From the NCBI GenBank assembly GCA_937981585.1, contig CALJOA010000055.1, positions 1 to 46,699 of the forward strand: 46,699 bases of DNA, written 5' to 3'. Position numbers and translations under genes: made by a program. The first letter of the stretch is position 1. Each line of letters begins with the position of its first letter. This DNA is from an uncultured Pirellulaceae bacterium. GTDB taxonomy: Bacteria > Planctomycetota > Planctomycetia > Pirellulales > Pirellulaceae. Below the pieces are notes generated by a model. It ran no database searches and had not been told where the DNA came from. It was given only the letters and a program-made list of their open reading frames with translations. Below are positions 27,218 to 35,000 of the stretch, one piece after another.

Positions 27218-27601
27218 TCACTCGCTGACATCGGGTGCGGTGCCAGAGTCATCGCCCATGATCTGCTTGAGCATGTTTCCCATGTCTCCCGGAATCGGCA
27301 GATCCCCGGTTACCGACTGCATCGCATCAACGTGAAGCTGTTTGGCTTTAGCCAATGCATCATTGATTGCTGCGGGAAGCAAGTCAGCCACCATTTCCAT
27401 ATCGTTCTTTTCCGCCAACACTGGATCAATTTTCACGTCGATCACCTGGCCTGTTCCGTTGGCAGTGACCGAAACCATACCACCGCCCGCAGATCCGGAC
27501 ACTTGCCGCGTCTTTAGCTGCTCCATCGCTTCCTGCATCTTGGGGCCCATGGTCCGGGCCTGGCTCATCAGAGCGGCAATATTTCCAAGTCCTTTTAACA
27601 T
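27218..27601 (-). CDS. YbaB/EbfC family nucleoid-associated protein
   Basis: A 127-residue YbaB/EbfC protein that binds DNA as a dimer. The N-terminal helix MLKGLGNIAALMSQARTMGP, the strand region GGGMVSVTANGTGQVIDVKI and a C-terminal helix (LLPAAINDALAKAKQLHVDA) follow the family pattern; the last ~25 residues are a flexible tail. I chose the ATG at 27601, preceded by GGAGAT, over the in-frame ATG four codons upstream. It lies between dnaX and recR, as in many bacteria. Confidence 0.92.
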   Translation of the reverse strand: MLKGLGNIAALMSQARTMGPKMQEAMEQLKTRQVSGSAGGGMVSVTANGTGQVIDVKIDPVLAEKNDMEMVADLLPAAINDALAKAKQLHVDAMQSVTGDLPIPGDMGNMLKQIMGDDSGTAPDVSE

Positions 27602-27685
27602 CGTAATCTCCAATCAATTTTTGCAACCAACATCAATCGCATCCGAAACGGGGAGCTTGACGTTGTAGACACAAATTCTATCGGT

Positions 27686-29725
27686 TTAGACTTTTTTTGT
27701 CCGTACCGGTTCCTCGTAGCCAGTGATCTGAGCATCAAAAAGTGATATCGCTTTCTTAACAAAGTCCTGGTCGTGAAGCTTTCGAATCTGCTGCTGTCGA
27801 GTCATCTTGGGAGCCAGTTTTTGCTGGTTCATGGAATTCTTGGAAGCCCGGAAATCTATTCGGATTTGCTTTCCTGCCAGCGAGTGGAGCGCCGTTTCAA
27901 ACTTCTGTCTCTTGTCAGGCCGCGAGCACATGTCACTGTTGAACTTCTGATTCAAGGTCACGACCAATTGGTCAGGCTCCGTCAACTCGAGGCTTTCATA
28001 GTCCGAGGCATAGCCACCTGTGATCGGAGTCATTTGCGCGATGACTTCTTTCCAAACTGTCTCAATGTTATCAGAGTTAACCGCTGAAGCTTCGCTGGCC
28101 GCTGAGGGCTCCTCAGACCTCGGCGGAACGGTTGGCTCTGGTTCCAATTTCGGTCCGCTGGACGATTCAGGTTCACTGACCTGATTCTTTCGAGCTACGG
28201 GCTGGGGAGTTGGAGGATCTGGAGACAATTCGCCAGACGAATCTGAAACGGATTTAGTCGCGACGGTCGCGGCAACACCTGCACCCGCTGCAACGGTTCC
28301 GACAGCCGTGGCAATCAAAGCAGCCTCCCCGTTGAGCTCGGAATCGGGCTGCCCAGACGCCAGCGCGTTCGGCAGGCTATCGACTGGTTTACTAAGATTT
28401 TCCGGCTCTTGCTTGACGGGCGCCGCTGGTTTGTCGGTTGAAGCAATTGGCGATGAGGAAGCGACCGGACTAGCTATTTCGTTTTTTTTTGACGGAGGTT
28501 CGACTTGTCGCATCTTCACGCGCGGCCTACCTGAAGGCGTTGGCCTGGGCTTTGACGATCCACCTTCAGATTTTGCCAAGGCACCAATCAAATCAGAAAT
28601 CGAATCAAGCGATTCCAAATTACAAACCCGAATCGCGGCGGCCTCCAACAAGGTCCTTGCGTGGAGACTCGACTGCATTCGCACCACGGCAGCATCAATC
28701 AATTGCACGATCGAGAGAATCGTTTCCAAGCCGAGACTGTCTGCCAAGCTACTCAAATTCTCGATGTCGCTGGCGTTGCAATTGAGCAGCGTATCCTCGC
28801 CGCAACCGACCCGCACAGCCATCATGTCGCGGAAATAACCAAGTAGCTGGCTGGCCATTTGCCCGGCATCGACGCCTTGGAGAATACCGGCGTGAATCAG
28901 ATTCAATGTTTGGGCCGAATCATTGTTGGCCATCGCGGTGGCAATCTCAGCGATCCGCCCCATGTCCGCCGTGCCCAGCAGCTGGTGGACTTCGTCGACT
29001 GTGATCTCTTTTCCGCAAAACGAAAACAACTGTTCCAGCAAAGACTGACTGTCACGCATCGAACCGTTTGCGCGACGAGCCAACAACGCCAACGATTGCT
29101 CGTCGGCTTCGACTCCTTCTTCCTTGGCGATCTCACGCAGCCGGTTGGCAATCTCGCTGGTCTGAACCGGTGAAAAATCGAAACGCTGACAACGTGAAAG
29201 GACCGTGATCGGAATCTTCTGAGGATCCGTCGTGCAGAAAATAAACTTCACATGCAGCGGCGGCTCTTCAAGCGTCTTTAGCAGCGCATTGAAGGCCTGC
29301 GTGGTGAGCATGTGGACTTCATCGATGATATAGATCTTGTACTTCGACCTACCAGGACGAACAGCAGCATTGGACCGTAGCTGTCTGATCTCATCGATAC
29401 CGCGATTGGAAGCACCGTCAATCTCGAGTACGTCGACGTCTTCGCCGGCCGATACCGATTGGCAGATGTCGCACTGGTTACAGGGCGTCATCGTCGGGCC
29501 TTGCTCGCAGTTCAAGCACTTGGCAAAAATCCGCGCCGAAGAGGTCTTACCGACTCCGCGAGCACCCGTGAACAAGTACGCATGCCCAACGCGATTCTTC
29601 TCGATGGCATTGGAAAGCGCCGTTGCAATATGGCTTTGCCCTACCAGGTCGTTGAACGATTGCGGACGGTACCGCAACGCCACCACTTGATACTGGGTCT
29701 CTGGCTGAGTCTCTTTCGAATTCAT
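27686..29725 (-). CDS. dnaX: DNA polymerase III subunits tau/gamma, with a probable slippage site
   Basis: A 679-residue clamp-loader subunit. The ATPase has Walker A GARGVGKTSSARIFAKC, a zinc module with four cysteines (C-x9-C-x2-C-x2-C starting NCEQG), Walker B YIIDEVHMLTTQAFNALLKT and the sensor SRCQRFDF. Clamp-loader domain III ends near residue 385. A long Pro/Ser/Glu linker (about 390-570) precedes a C-terminal domain with IDFRASKNS. At codons 412-415 the coding strand has nine adenines (28490-28482); shift in either direction meets a stop within a few codons, giving products of 416 or 418 residues, like gamma. The linker also has an unusual hydrophobic Ala/Val/Gly stretch near residue 480. 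Confidence 0.96.
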   Translation of the reverse strand: MNSKETQPETQYQVVALRYRPQSFNDLVGQSHIATALSNAIEKNRVGHAYLFTGARGVGKTSSARIFAKCLNCEQGPTMTPCNQCDICQSVSAGEDVDVLEIDGASNRGIDEIRQLRSNAAVRPGRSKYKIYIIDEVHMLTTQAFNALLKTLEEPPLHVKFIFCTTDPQKIPITVLSRCQRFDFSPVQTSEIANRLREIAKEEGVEADEQSLALLARRANGSMRDSQSLLEQLFSFCGKEITVDEVHQLLGTADMGRIAEIATAMANNDSAQTLNLIHAGILQGVDAGQMASQLLGYFRDMMAVRVGCGEDTLLNCNASDIENLSSLADSLGLETILSIVQLIDAAVVRMQSSLHARTLLEAAAIRVCNLESLDSISDLIGALAKSEGGSSKPRPTPSGRPRVKMRQVEPPSKKNEIASPVASSSPIASTDKPAAPVKQEPENLSKPVDSLPNALASGQPDSELNGEAALIATAVGTVAAGAGVAATVATKSVSDSSGELSPDPPTPQPVARKNQVSEPESSSGPKLEPEPTVPPRSEEPSAASEASAVNSDNIETVWKEVIAQMTPITGGYASDYESLELTEPDQLVVTLNQKFNSDMCSRPDKRQKFETALHSLAGKQIRIDFRASKNSMNQQKLAPKMTRQQQIRKLHDQDFVKKAISLFDAQITGYEEPVRTKKV
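28482..28490 (-). promoter_or_regulatory. A9 slippery run in dnaX (candidate frameshift/slippage site)
   Basis: Nine consecutive adenines on the coding strand cover codons TCA AAA AAA AAC (Ser412-Asn415). Reading with one more A gives S-K-K-K-R-N-S-stop; with one less A gives S-K-K-T-K-stop. Thermus dnaX uses an A9 run for transcriptional slippage to make gamma, and E. coli uses A-AAA-AAG for ribosomal frameshifting. Confidence 0.65.
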
Positions 29726-29828
29726 TTAAATCATGGATCCAATACTTGCTGTGATTTGGAATCCAGATTCTATCCGATATTGGGACCAGCCGTTAAGGGA
29801 TTGACGAAGGATTGAGCAAAGATCCCTC

Positions 29829-29885
29829 ATGGTAACCCGAAGCGTGAGCGAGGGACGGTCTCTCGCTCACGCATCGGGTTACCAT
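29829..29885. repeat. REP palindrome of the GGTAACCCG family
   Basis: Arms of 23 bp (29829-29851 and 29863-29885) pair at 22 positions; the left begins ATGGTAACCCGAAGCGTGAG. Related copies lie at 41862-41937 and 46131-46446. It sits between dnaX and the 757-residue protein gene. Confidence 0.9.
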
Positions 29886-29893
29886 TGGAATTA

Positions 29894-29941
29894 TTAGCAG
29901 TCCTCGCCGCCACAGCCGCCCTCCTCCGCGAGGTCCCGCAT
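29894..29941 (-). other. Orphan cysteine-rich mini-frame, probable gene remnant
   Basis: On the minus strand an ATG at 29941 opens a 15-codon frame, MRDLAEEGGCGGEDC, closed by two TAA codons. The frame extends 8 codons further upstream to a TAG. No ribosome-binding site is visible. The composition (GC-rich, with a C-x4-C end) differs from the neighbouring DNA and suggests the tail of a lost gene; a real small peptide cannot be excluded. Confidence 0.25.
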
Positions 29942-30011
29942 GGCGTTGAAAGCCTCGATTGGGCTCTATGCAATCGAAGCAGCGATTTTGAGCGTCAAAG
30001 CTAAACGAGTA

Positions 30012-32285
30012 TTAGTTCACACTCGTTAGATCAACTCTCGCCCCCTCGGCGAAAAGAACGTACTGGATGTTCTTGTAGTGGACTTCGAAGGTTGAATTGT
30101 CATCCTCGATTACGATCCGCCCCGGCTCTACCGTAGCAGCGCTCTGTTGGAAGCAAGCCAGATCGATGAACTCATAACCATCATTGCCGTCGATCCGGAT
30201 CACATCGCCTTCATCGACCAAAAACGTATCGTCTGACTTTCGCTCGGGCTCTACCTCTTCTACCCCGGAATTAAAAATCTCAGGTTCATCGAATGTCTCA
30301 TCGGAGAACGCGGGAACGCCGAAATCCGGAACCGGATCAGGAATGTCGCTACACTTTGCCAGAGCCGCAGCGATTTCAGCGTCAGCATCAAACTCTGGAA
30401 CGGTCGGCATGGCATCTTTAATCGGCTCCGACTGCTCAGGCTCCTGAACATCTGTTTGCGTGGAAGCTTCGGCCGCCACAGAGGCGAGAGCTTCTTCTAA
30501 TGCGACTTGGTCAGAGCGCATGTTCGGGACGTCCGATGCAGTCGGTTCGGGGGCTACTCCAGGGGCCGCGGTTGCCTCAGCTGAATTGACTGGCAAGGAG
30601 TGCAATTCTGGAGACACCGTAGACTCGTCGACAACTGAACCGACGGTGACAGGTTCTGAGCTGTTGGAAACGATAGAGTTGGAGGTCACGAAATCGGAGC
30701 TCCCGGTTGCTGTAACCACTGATGAAAGCGGCTTGCTACCCTCGGGAGTCGGCGTGATCGAGATCTGTTTAGCCGGTTTGGTTTTGGCTGGGCCCGATGA
30801 GTCGGAAACAGGTTGGCGAGTTGGTCCACTTTCCGTATCAGCGGGTTGGCTGGAAGCTGGTTGACTCGACAGTGAATTGGCAACTTCGGCGGTTTGGCTT
30901 GGAGCAACTTGGTCGACTTCGGATTGGGGTGCCAGTACTCGTTCCCGTTCCCCTACTGCTTGGCTCAAGCTGGCTGCCCCAACTGCCGCTCCGCCCAGAA
31001 TCGCTGAACTGGCCAAGATTGACGAGGCCGTAACAGCCGAGGAAGAGGCTGATGCCGCTTCCGAGGCGGCTGTTGACTGGGCCGAACCAAGTCGCATGTC
31101 CGGTTTGGCGGCTGCCAATTGCTGCAACACATCGGCACTCAATGGACTGTGAATCTTCTCGTCGGATTCGGGTGGGGTTTCGCGGGATGAAACAGTGGAG
31201 GTCTCATCAACTTTGCCGTTAGCCGGCTCACTGGAAGCAGACAACATCGATTCGTCGACCTCGGAGACTTCATCAGTGACTCCTTCATTTTTGAACGCGT
31301 TGGGAATCGGCTGAATCTTTTCCTCAGCCATTTCGCTGAAGTCACGCACGTCAAACTCAGCTTCTCCAGAAACCGGATCGACTAATGCTGAGACAGCTGC
31401 ACTGGATTCTGCGGGAGCCTGGTTAGGCGCAATTTCTTCCTGTTTCTCTTGAGCTTCTTGAGCGAACCATGAAACAGGAACCTCTGCTTCTTCACTTTCG
31501 ACTTGCGTTCCCTTGAGCAGCCCGGCCGCCAACGACGGATCGCTCAGTGGTCGCTGCTCTTCCTTGATTTGAGCGTCCTGCGGTGAATCTTTTTTCGAGT
31601 CGACTACCGGCGCATTGGAGAGTTTGAATGGAGCGACATTCTTGGTTGGGACGGCTTGCCCGTGAGATTCAGGAGATTCAGACGCGGTGTCTTTTGCCTG
31701 ACTCGACTTTTCCGGTTCGGAGGTCGCAGTGGGTTCTGATTCGGGTGTGGGTTCCGGCTCAGGGACGTAGCCAGGGATGGTGGCCAGAATCTCATCGATC
31801 GTTCTGGCTTTTTGGGTTACACCTTCGCTTGAAGAACTTTGATCTCCAATCGAATCCAAGCCACTTTGCGGTGGTTTTTGGGTAGACGCCTGCCCTGATG
31901 CCGTTGCCTCTTTAGTTTCTGTGATCGCCAAGTTTTTAGTCTCTATAGGTTTGACTGTTTTGTTGTAGGCCGCGGACTCACTCGTGTTGACGTAGGGATC
32001 GGCGGCGGCGAAATCACCAGGTCTTAGGTCTGATTCGTCAGCGAAAGAAACATAGGTGATTTCATCTTGGTCTTGGTCACTTAGGGAAGCGATCAGTTCC
32101 TCTGCTTTGGCCCGATCCAGTTTGGCTTGGTTCAAGACTTGATCATGCTCGGTTGAAGAGGAAGGGGAAGAAGGCGTGGAAGGCACCGAAGCTGTTGCCT
32201 GAGCACTTGGGGAGGGAGAAACAATTCCGCTTGTTGATAGCGGAAATGGGAAACTTGCCTCTTGATTGTTCGAAATTTGACTCAT
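30012..32285 (-). CDS. Large acidic low-complexity protein, function unknown
   Basis: A 757-residue protein made mostly of Ser, Pro, Ala, Glu and Thr, highly acidic and probably disordered. Two features stand out: a hydrophobic Ala/Ser/Gly/Val stretch (about residues 412-445, including ILASSAILGGAAVGAASLSQ) that could cross or touch a membrane, and a compact C-terminal segment of about 70 residues (DEGDVIRIDGNDGYEFIDLA, then IVIEDDNSTFEVHYKNIQYV) that looks like a small beta domain. I do not recognise the family. It lies upstream of dnaX on the same strand, 286 bp away, with a REP palindrome between, so co-transcription is doubtful. The similar linker composition of DnaX is noted as a curiosity. 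Confidence 0.7.
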   Translation of the reverse strand: MSQISNNQEASFPFPLSTSGIVSPSPSAQATASVPSTPSSPSSSTEHDQVLNQAKLDRAKAEELIASLSDQDQDEITYVSFADESDLRPGDFAAADPYVNTSESAAYNKTVKPIETKNLAITETKEATASGQASTQKPPQSGLDSIGDQSSSSEGVTQKARTIDEILATIPGYVPEPEPTPESEPTATSEPEKSSQAKDTASESPESHGQAVPTKNVAPFKLSNAPVVDSKKDSPQDAQIKEEQRPLSDPSLAAGLLKGTQVESEEAEVPVSWFAQEAQEKQEEIAPNQAPAESSAAVSALVDPVSGEAEFDVRDFSEMAEEKIQPIPNAFKNEGVTDEVSEVDESMLSASSEPANGKVDETSTVSSRETPPESDEKIHSPLSADVLQQLAAAKPDMRLGSAQSTAASEAASASSSAVTASSILASSAILGGAAVGAASLSQAVGERERVLAPQSEVDQVAPSQTAEVANSLSSQPASSQPADTESGPTRQPVSDSSGPAKTKPAKQISITPTPEGSKPLSSVVTATGSSDFVTSNSIVSNSSEPVTVGSVVDESTVSPELHSLPVNSAEATAAPGVAPEPTASDVPNMRSDQVALEEALASVAAEASTQTDVQEPEQSEPIKDAMPTVPEFDADAEIAAALAKCSDIPDPVPDFGVPAFSDETFDEPEIFNSGVEEVEPERKSDDTFLVDEGDVIRIDGNDGYEFIDLACFQQSAATVEPGRIVIEDDNSTFEVHYKNIQYVLFAEGARVDLTSVN

Positions 32286-32462
32286 GAGACGTAACAGGAT
32301 TTGAGAAGAAGTTTCGTCAAACTAATTGGTCCTTTCAGATTCATCGGGTAATGAGCGTGAATCTGACCAACGGGAATACTGGCGTTACAGATTTGAGGAT
32401 TAAAATGACGATCTGATTTGGTTGTGTGTCGGATTGAGGCATGAGAGCTCAAACTCGTCCCG

Positions 32463-32492
32463 TTGACCGTTAAAATCTTCGTTTCTTATAAT
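32463..32492 (+). promoter_or_regulatory. Likely sigma-70 promoter of sucCD
   Basis: TTGACC (32463-32468) and a perfect TATAAT (32487-32492) are 18 bp apart. The expected transcript start near 32499 leaves a leader of about 60 nt before the sucC ATG. Confidence 0.6.
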
Positions 32493-32559
32493 CCTGACTG
32501 CAGCATCTGTAGGCGCTAAATTGCCGGCTCCAATAACCCATCCAATTGAACGTAATTAA

Positions 32560-33744
32560 ATGAAAATCCACGAGTATCAGGGCAAACAGCTATTCAATAA
32601 GTTCGGAGTCAAGGTTCTGGAAAACCGAGTTGCCAAGACTGCCGCCGAGGCCGAAGCGGCTTATAACGACTTGGGAGGGAAGATCGCCGTCGTCAAATCA
32701 CAGATTCATGCTGGCGGACGCGGTAAGGGGACATTTATCGAGAATCCGGATCAGCACGGAGTTCAACTGGTCAAGTCAGCCGCAGAAGCCAAAGCGGCGG
32801 CAGAGAACATGTTGGGCAATCGACTTGTTACGATCCAAACCGGCCCCGAAGGAAAAACGGTCAACCAAGTCATTGTCGAAGCCGGTTGTGACATCGCCCG
32901 TGAGTTGTATCTCGGGATTGTGCTCGACCGAGCCGAGATGAAGCCCGTCTTGATGTGCTCTCAGGAAGGTGGCGTCGAGATCGAGAAAGTCGCTCACGAA
33001 ACGCCCGAGAAGATTTTCAAAGAGCACTTTAACCCGGCTCAAGGCATCGAGAGTTTTCAAGTCCGAAAACTTTGCAAGCTTTTGGGCATCGAAGGCAAGT
33101 CCGTCCGCGCTGCCGACAAGTTCATGAAGTCGCTTTGTCGAATGTATGTCGACACCGATTGTAGTCTGCTTGAGATCAACCCGCTAGTCGTAACAGGCGA
33201 CGGCGAGCTGGTGGCGTTGGACTCGAAAATCAACTTCGATTCCAACGCGGCTTTCCGCCACAAAGACTGGGAAGAAATGCGGGATCTCAGCGAAGAAGAA
33301 GAATCGGAAGTCCGCGCGTCCAACGCCGGCCTGAGCTACGTGAAACTCGAAGGCAATATCGGATGCTTGGTCAATGGCGCCGGTTTGGCGATGAGCACAA
33401 TGGACATCATCAAATTGCACGGTGGCCAGCCGGCAAACTTCCTCGACGTCGGTGGTGGTGCCAATGCTGAACAAGTAACCGAAGCGTTTCGCATCATTCT
33501 CTCAGACAAAAATGTCAAAGCCGTCCTGGTGAACATTTTTGGCGGAATCATGAAATGCACCACGATTGCAGAAGCGATTGTGGTTGCGGCCAAGTCAGTT
33601 GGTTTCGAAGTCCCGTTGGTTGTTCGACTCGAAGGCACCGAAGTCGAGGGCGGACGAAAGATTCTCGAGGATTCCGATGTCGACTTGATCACTGCAACCG
33701 ACTTGGGCGACGCCGCCGAGAAAGTGGTCGCAACGCTTGGCTAA
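32560..33744 (+). CDS. sucC: Succinyl-CoA ligase, beta subunit
   Basis: A 394-residue ATP-grasp protein, the nucleotide-binding half of succinyl-CoA synthetase, which converts succinyl-CoA to succinate with formation of ATP or GTP in the TCA cycle. It starts [19 protein letters not shown] and shows [32 protein letters not shown] and the C-terminal [20 protein letters not shown] and [15 protein letters not shown] motifs. Length is normal. It is followed by sucD after 108 bp, and a good promoter precedes it. Confidence 0.97.
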   Translation: MKIHEYQGKQLFNKFGVKVLENRVAKTAAEAEAAYNDLGGKIAVVKSQIHAGGRGKGTFIENPDQHGVQLVKSAAEAKAAAENMLGNRLVTIQTGPEGKTVNQVIVEAGCDIARELYLGIVLDRAEMKPVLMCSQEGGVEIEKVAHETPEKIFKEHFNPAQGIESFQVRKLCKLLGIEGKSVRAADKFMKSLCRMYVDTDCSLLEINPLVVTGDGELVALDSKINFDSNAAFRHKDWEEMRDLSEEEESEVRASNAGLSYVKLEGNIGCLVNGAGLAMSTMDIIKLHGGQPANFLDVGGGANAEQVTEAFRIILSDKNVKAVLVNIFGGIMKCTTIAEAIVVAAKSVGFEVPLVVRLEGTEVEGGRKILEDSDVDLITATDLGDAAEKVVATLG

Positions 33745-33852
33745 ACGCCTGACCAATCTCGATTGGACCTTCGTTCGATCATTGGCTTGAGCGTGCATCA
33801 GCCTTTCACACGATTCAAACAAACACACAACTACTTAGAACCCGGAAATTCA

Positions 33853-34731
33853 ATGAGCATTCTGATCAACAAAGACACCAAAGTGATCTGCCAGGGCATC
33901 ACTGGAAGAGTGGGCGAATTCCACACACGCGGGTGTCTTGAGTACGGCACGAAAATGGTAGGCGGTGTCACGCCGGGCAAGGGCGGACAGGAAGTCGCTG
34001 GCCTGCCGGTATTCGACACCGTTGCGGACGCCAAAGAACAAACGGGGGCCGACGCGACGATGATCTTCGTCCCGCCGCCGTTCGCCGCCGACGCAATCCT
34101 CGAAGCGATCGATGCTGAAATCAAAGTCGTTATCGCGATCACCGAAGGCGTTCCCGTCCTCGACATGGTTCGAGTTTACAAAGCCGCCAAGGAATCGGGT
34201 TCAGTTCTCGTCGGACCAAACTGCCCGGGGGTCATCACGGCCGACGAGTGCAAAATCGGAATCATGCCTGGCTACATTCACCAAAAAGGCTCGGTCGGCA
34301 TCATGAGCCGCTCGGGCACGCTGACTTACGAAGCGGTCTGGCAGACTTCAAGCCTCGGCTTGGGCCAGACGACTTGTGTTGGCCTTGGGGGAGACCCGAT
34401 TGTCGGGACTTCGTTTATTGACTGCTTGAGGATGTTTGAAGAAGACGGAGAGACGGAGTCGATTTTGATGATGGGCGAGATTGGCGGTACGGCTGAAGAA
34501 GAAGCCGCTGCCTACGTCAAGGAAAACGTCACTAAACCAGTCGCCGCATTTATCGCCGGTCGCACCGCACCTCCCGGAAAACGAATGGGACATGCCGGTG
34601 CGATTATCAGTGGTGGCAAAGGGACCGCTGCGGAAAAAATCGCGGCGCTCGAAGACGCCGGGATTGAGGTCGCACAAAGCCCTGCCGACATGGGTGCTGC
34701 GATGGCTCGAGCGATCAAGAACAGCCAATAA
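33853..34731 (+). CDS. sucD: Succinyl-CoA ligase, alpha subunit
   Basis: A 292-residue CoA-binding subunit, the partner of SucC. It starts [20 protein letters not shown] (Rossmann phosphate loop), has [20 protein letters not shown] and the phosphohistidine region [15 protein letters not shown] chose the ATG at 33853; the open frame continues 30 codons upstream without similarity. The last two codons and the stop (S-Q-TAA) lie where a degenerate copy of the window's MITE-like repeat begins, so the end of the gene has been defined by, or has been kept through, a repeat insertion. Confidence 0.96.
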   Translation: MSILINKDTKVICQGITGRVGEFHTRGCLEYGTKMVGGVTPGKGGQEVAGLPVFDTVADAKEQTGADATMIFVPPPFAADAILEAIDAEIKVVIAITEGVPVLDMVRVYKAAKESGSVLVGPNCPGVITADECKIGIMPGYIHQKGSVGIMSRSGTLTYEAVWQTSSLGLGQTTCVGLGGDPIVGTSFIDCLRMFEEDGETESILMMGEIGGTAEEEAAAYVKENVTKPVAAFIAGRTAPPGKRMGHAGAIISGGKGTAAEKIAALEDAGIEVAQSPADMGAAMARAIKNSQ

Positions 34732-34806
34732 CCCCATGCTGATGCATTGGGCGGCATCCCTTCGGCTCTTCGAGGTCGAGGTTGGCAATGTGCAATTTCA
34801 AACTTA
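34728..34806. repeat. Degenerate end of the MITE-like repeat family, abutting sucD
   Basis: On the plus strand this reads GCCAATAACCCCATGCTGA and ends TTGGCAATGTGCAATTTCAA. It matches, with substitutions, the reverse complement of the left end of the element at 46190-46425. The sucD stop codon lies within the shared AATAACCCC. Confidence 0.65.
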
Positions 34807-34893
34807 GCGCGGCGGGGAAGCCCTGGCTCTCAACCGATTACTTCTGCGACACTTCTACGACCTAACTGGCTGTAGAATTCGTTCGACGGTTCA

Positions 34894-34922
34894 TTGGTGA
34901 TCTGGTAAACTCGTCGTATAAC
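34894..34922 (+). promoter_or_regulatory. Candidate promoter of the sulfatase gene
   Basis: TTGGTG (34894-34899) and TATAAC (34917-34922) with 17-bp spacing lie about 80 bp before the sulfatase start. Confidence 0.4.
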
Positions 34923-35000
34923 AATGAGCAACGCAAAATAGTCGCAAGGATGTGCCTCGAATTCAATAGCTCAGAAACGAATCAGCTCCGGTAGGACATC

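Noticed and set aside
29829-29885. Possible rho-independent terminator for the 757-residue protein gene
   Set aside because: The hairpin is strong, but no T-run follows on either strand, and the same palindrome occurs elsewhere as a dispersed repeat.
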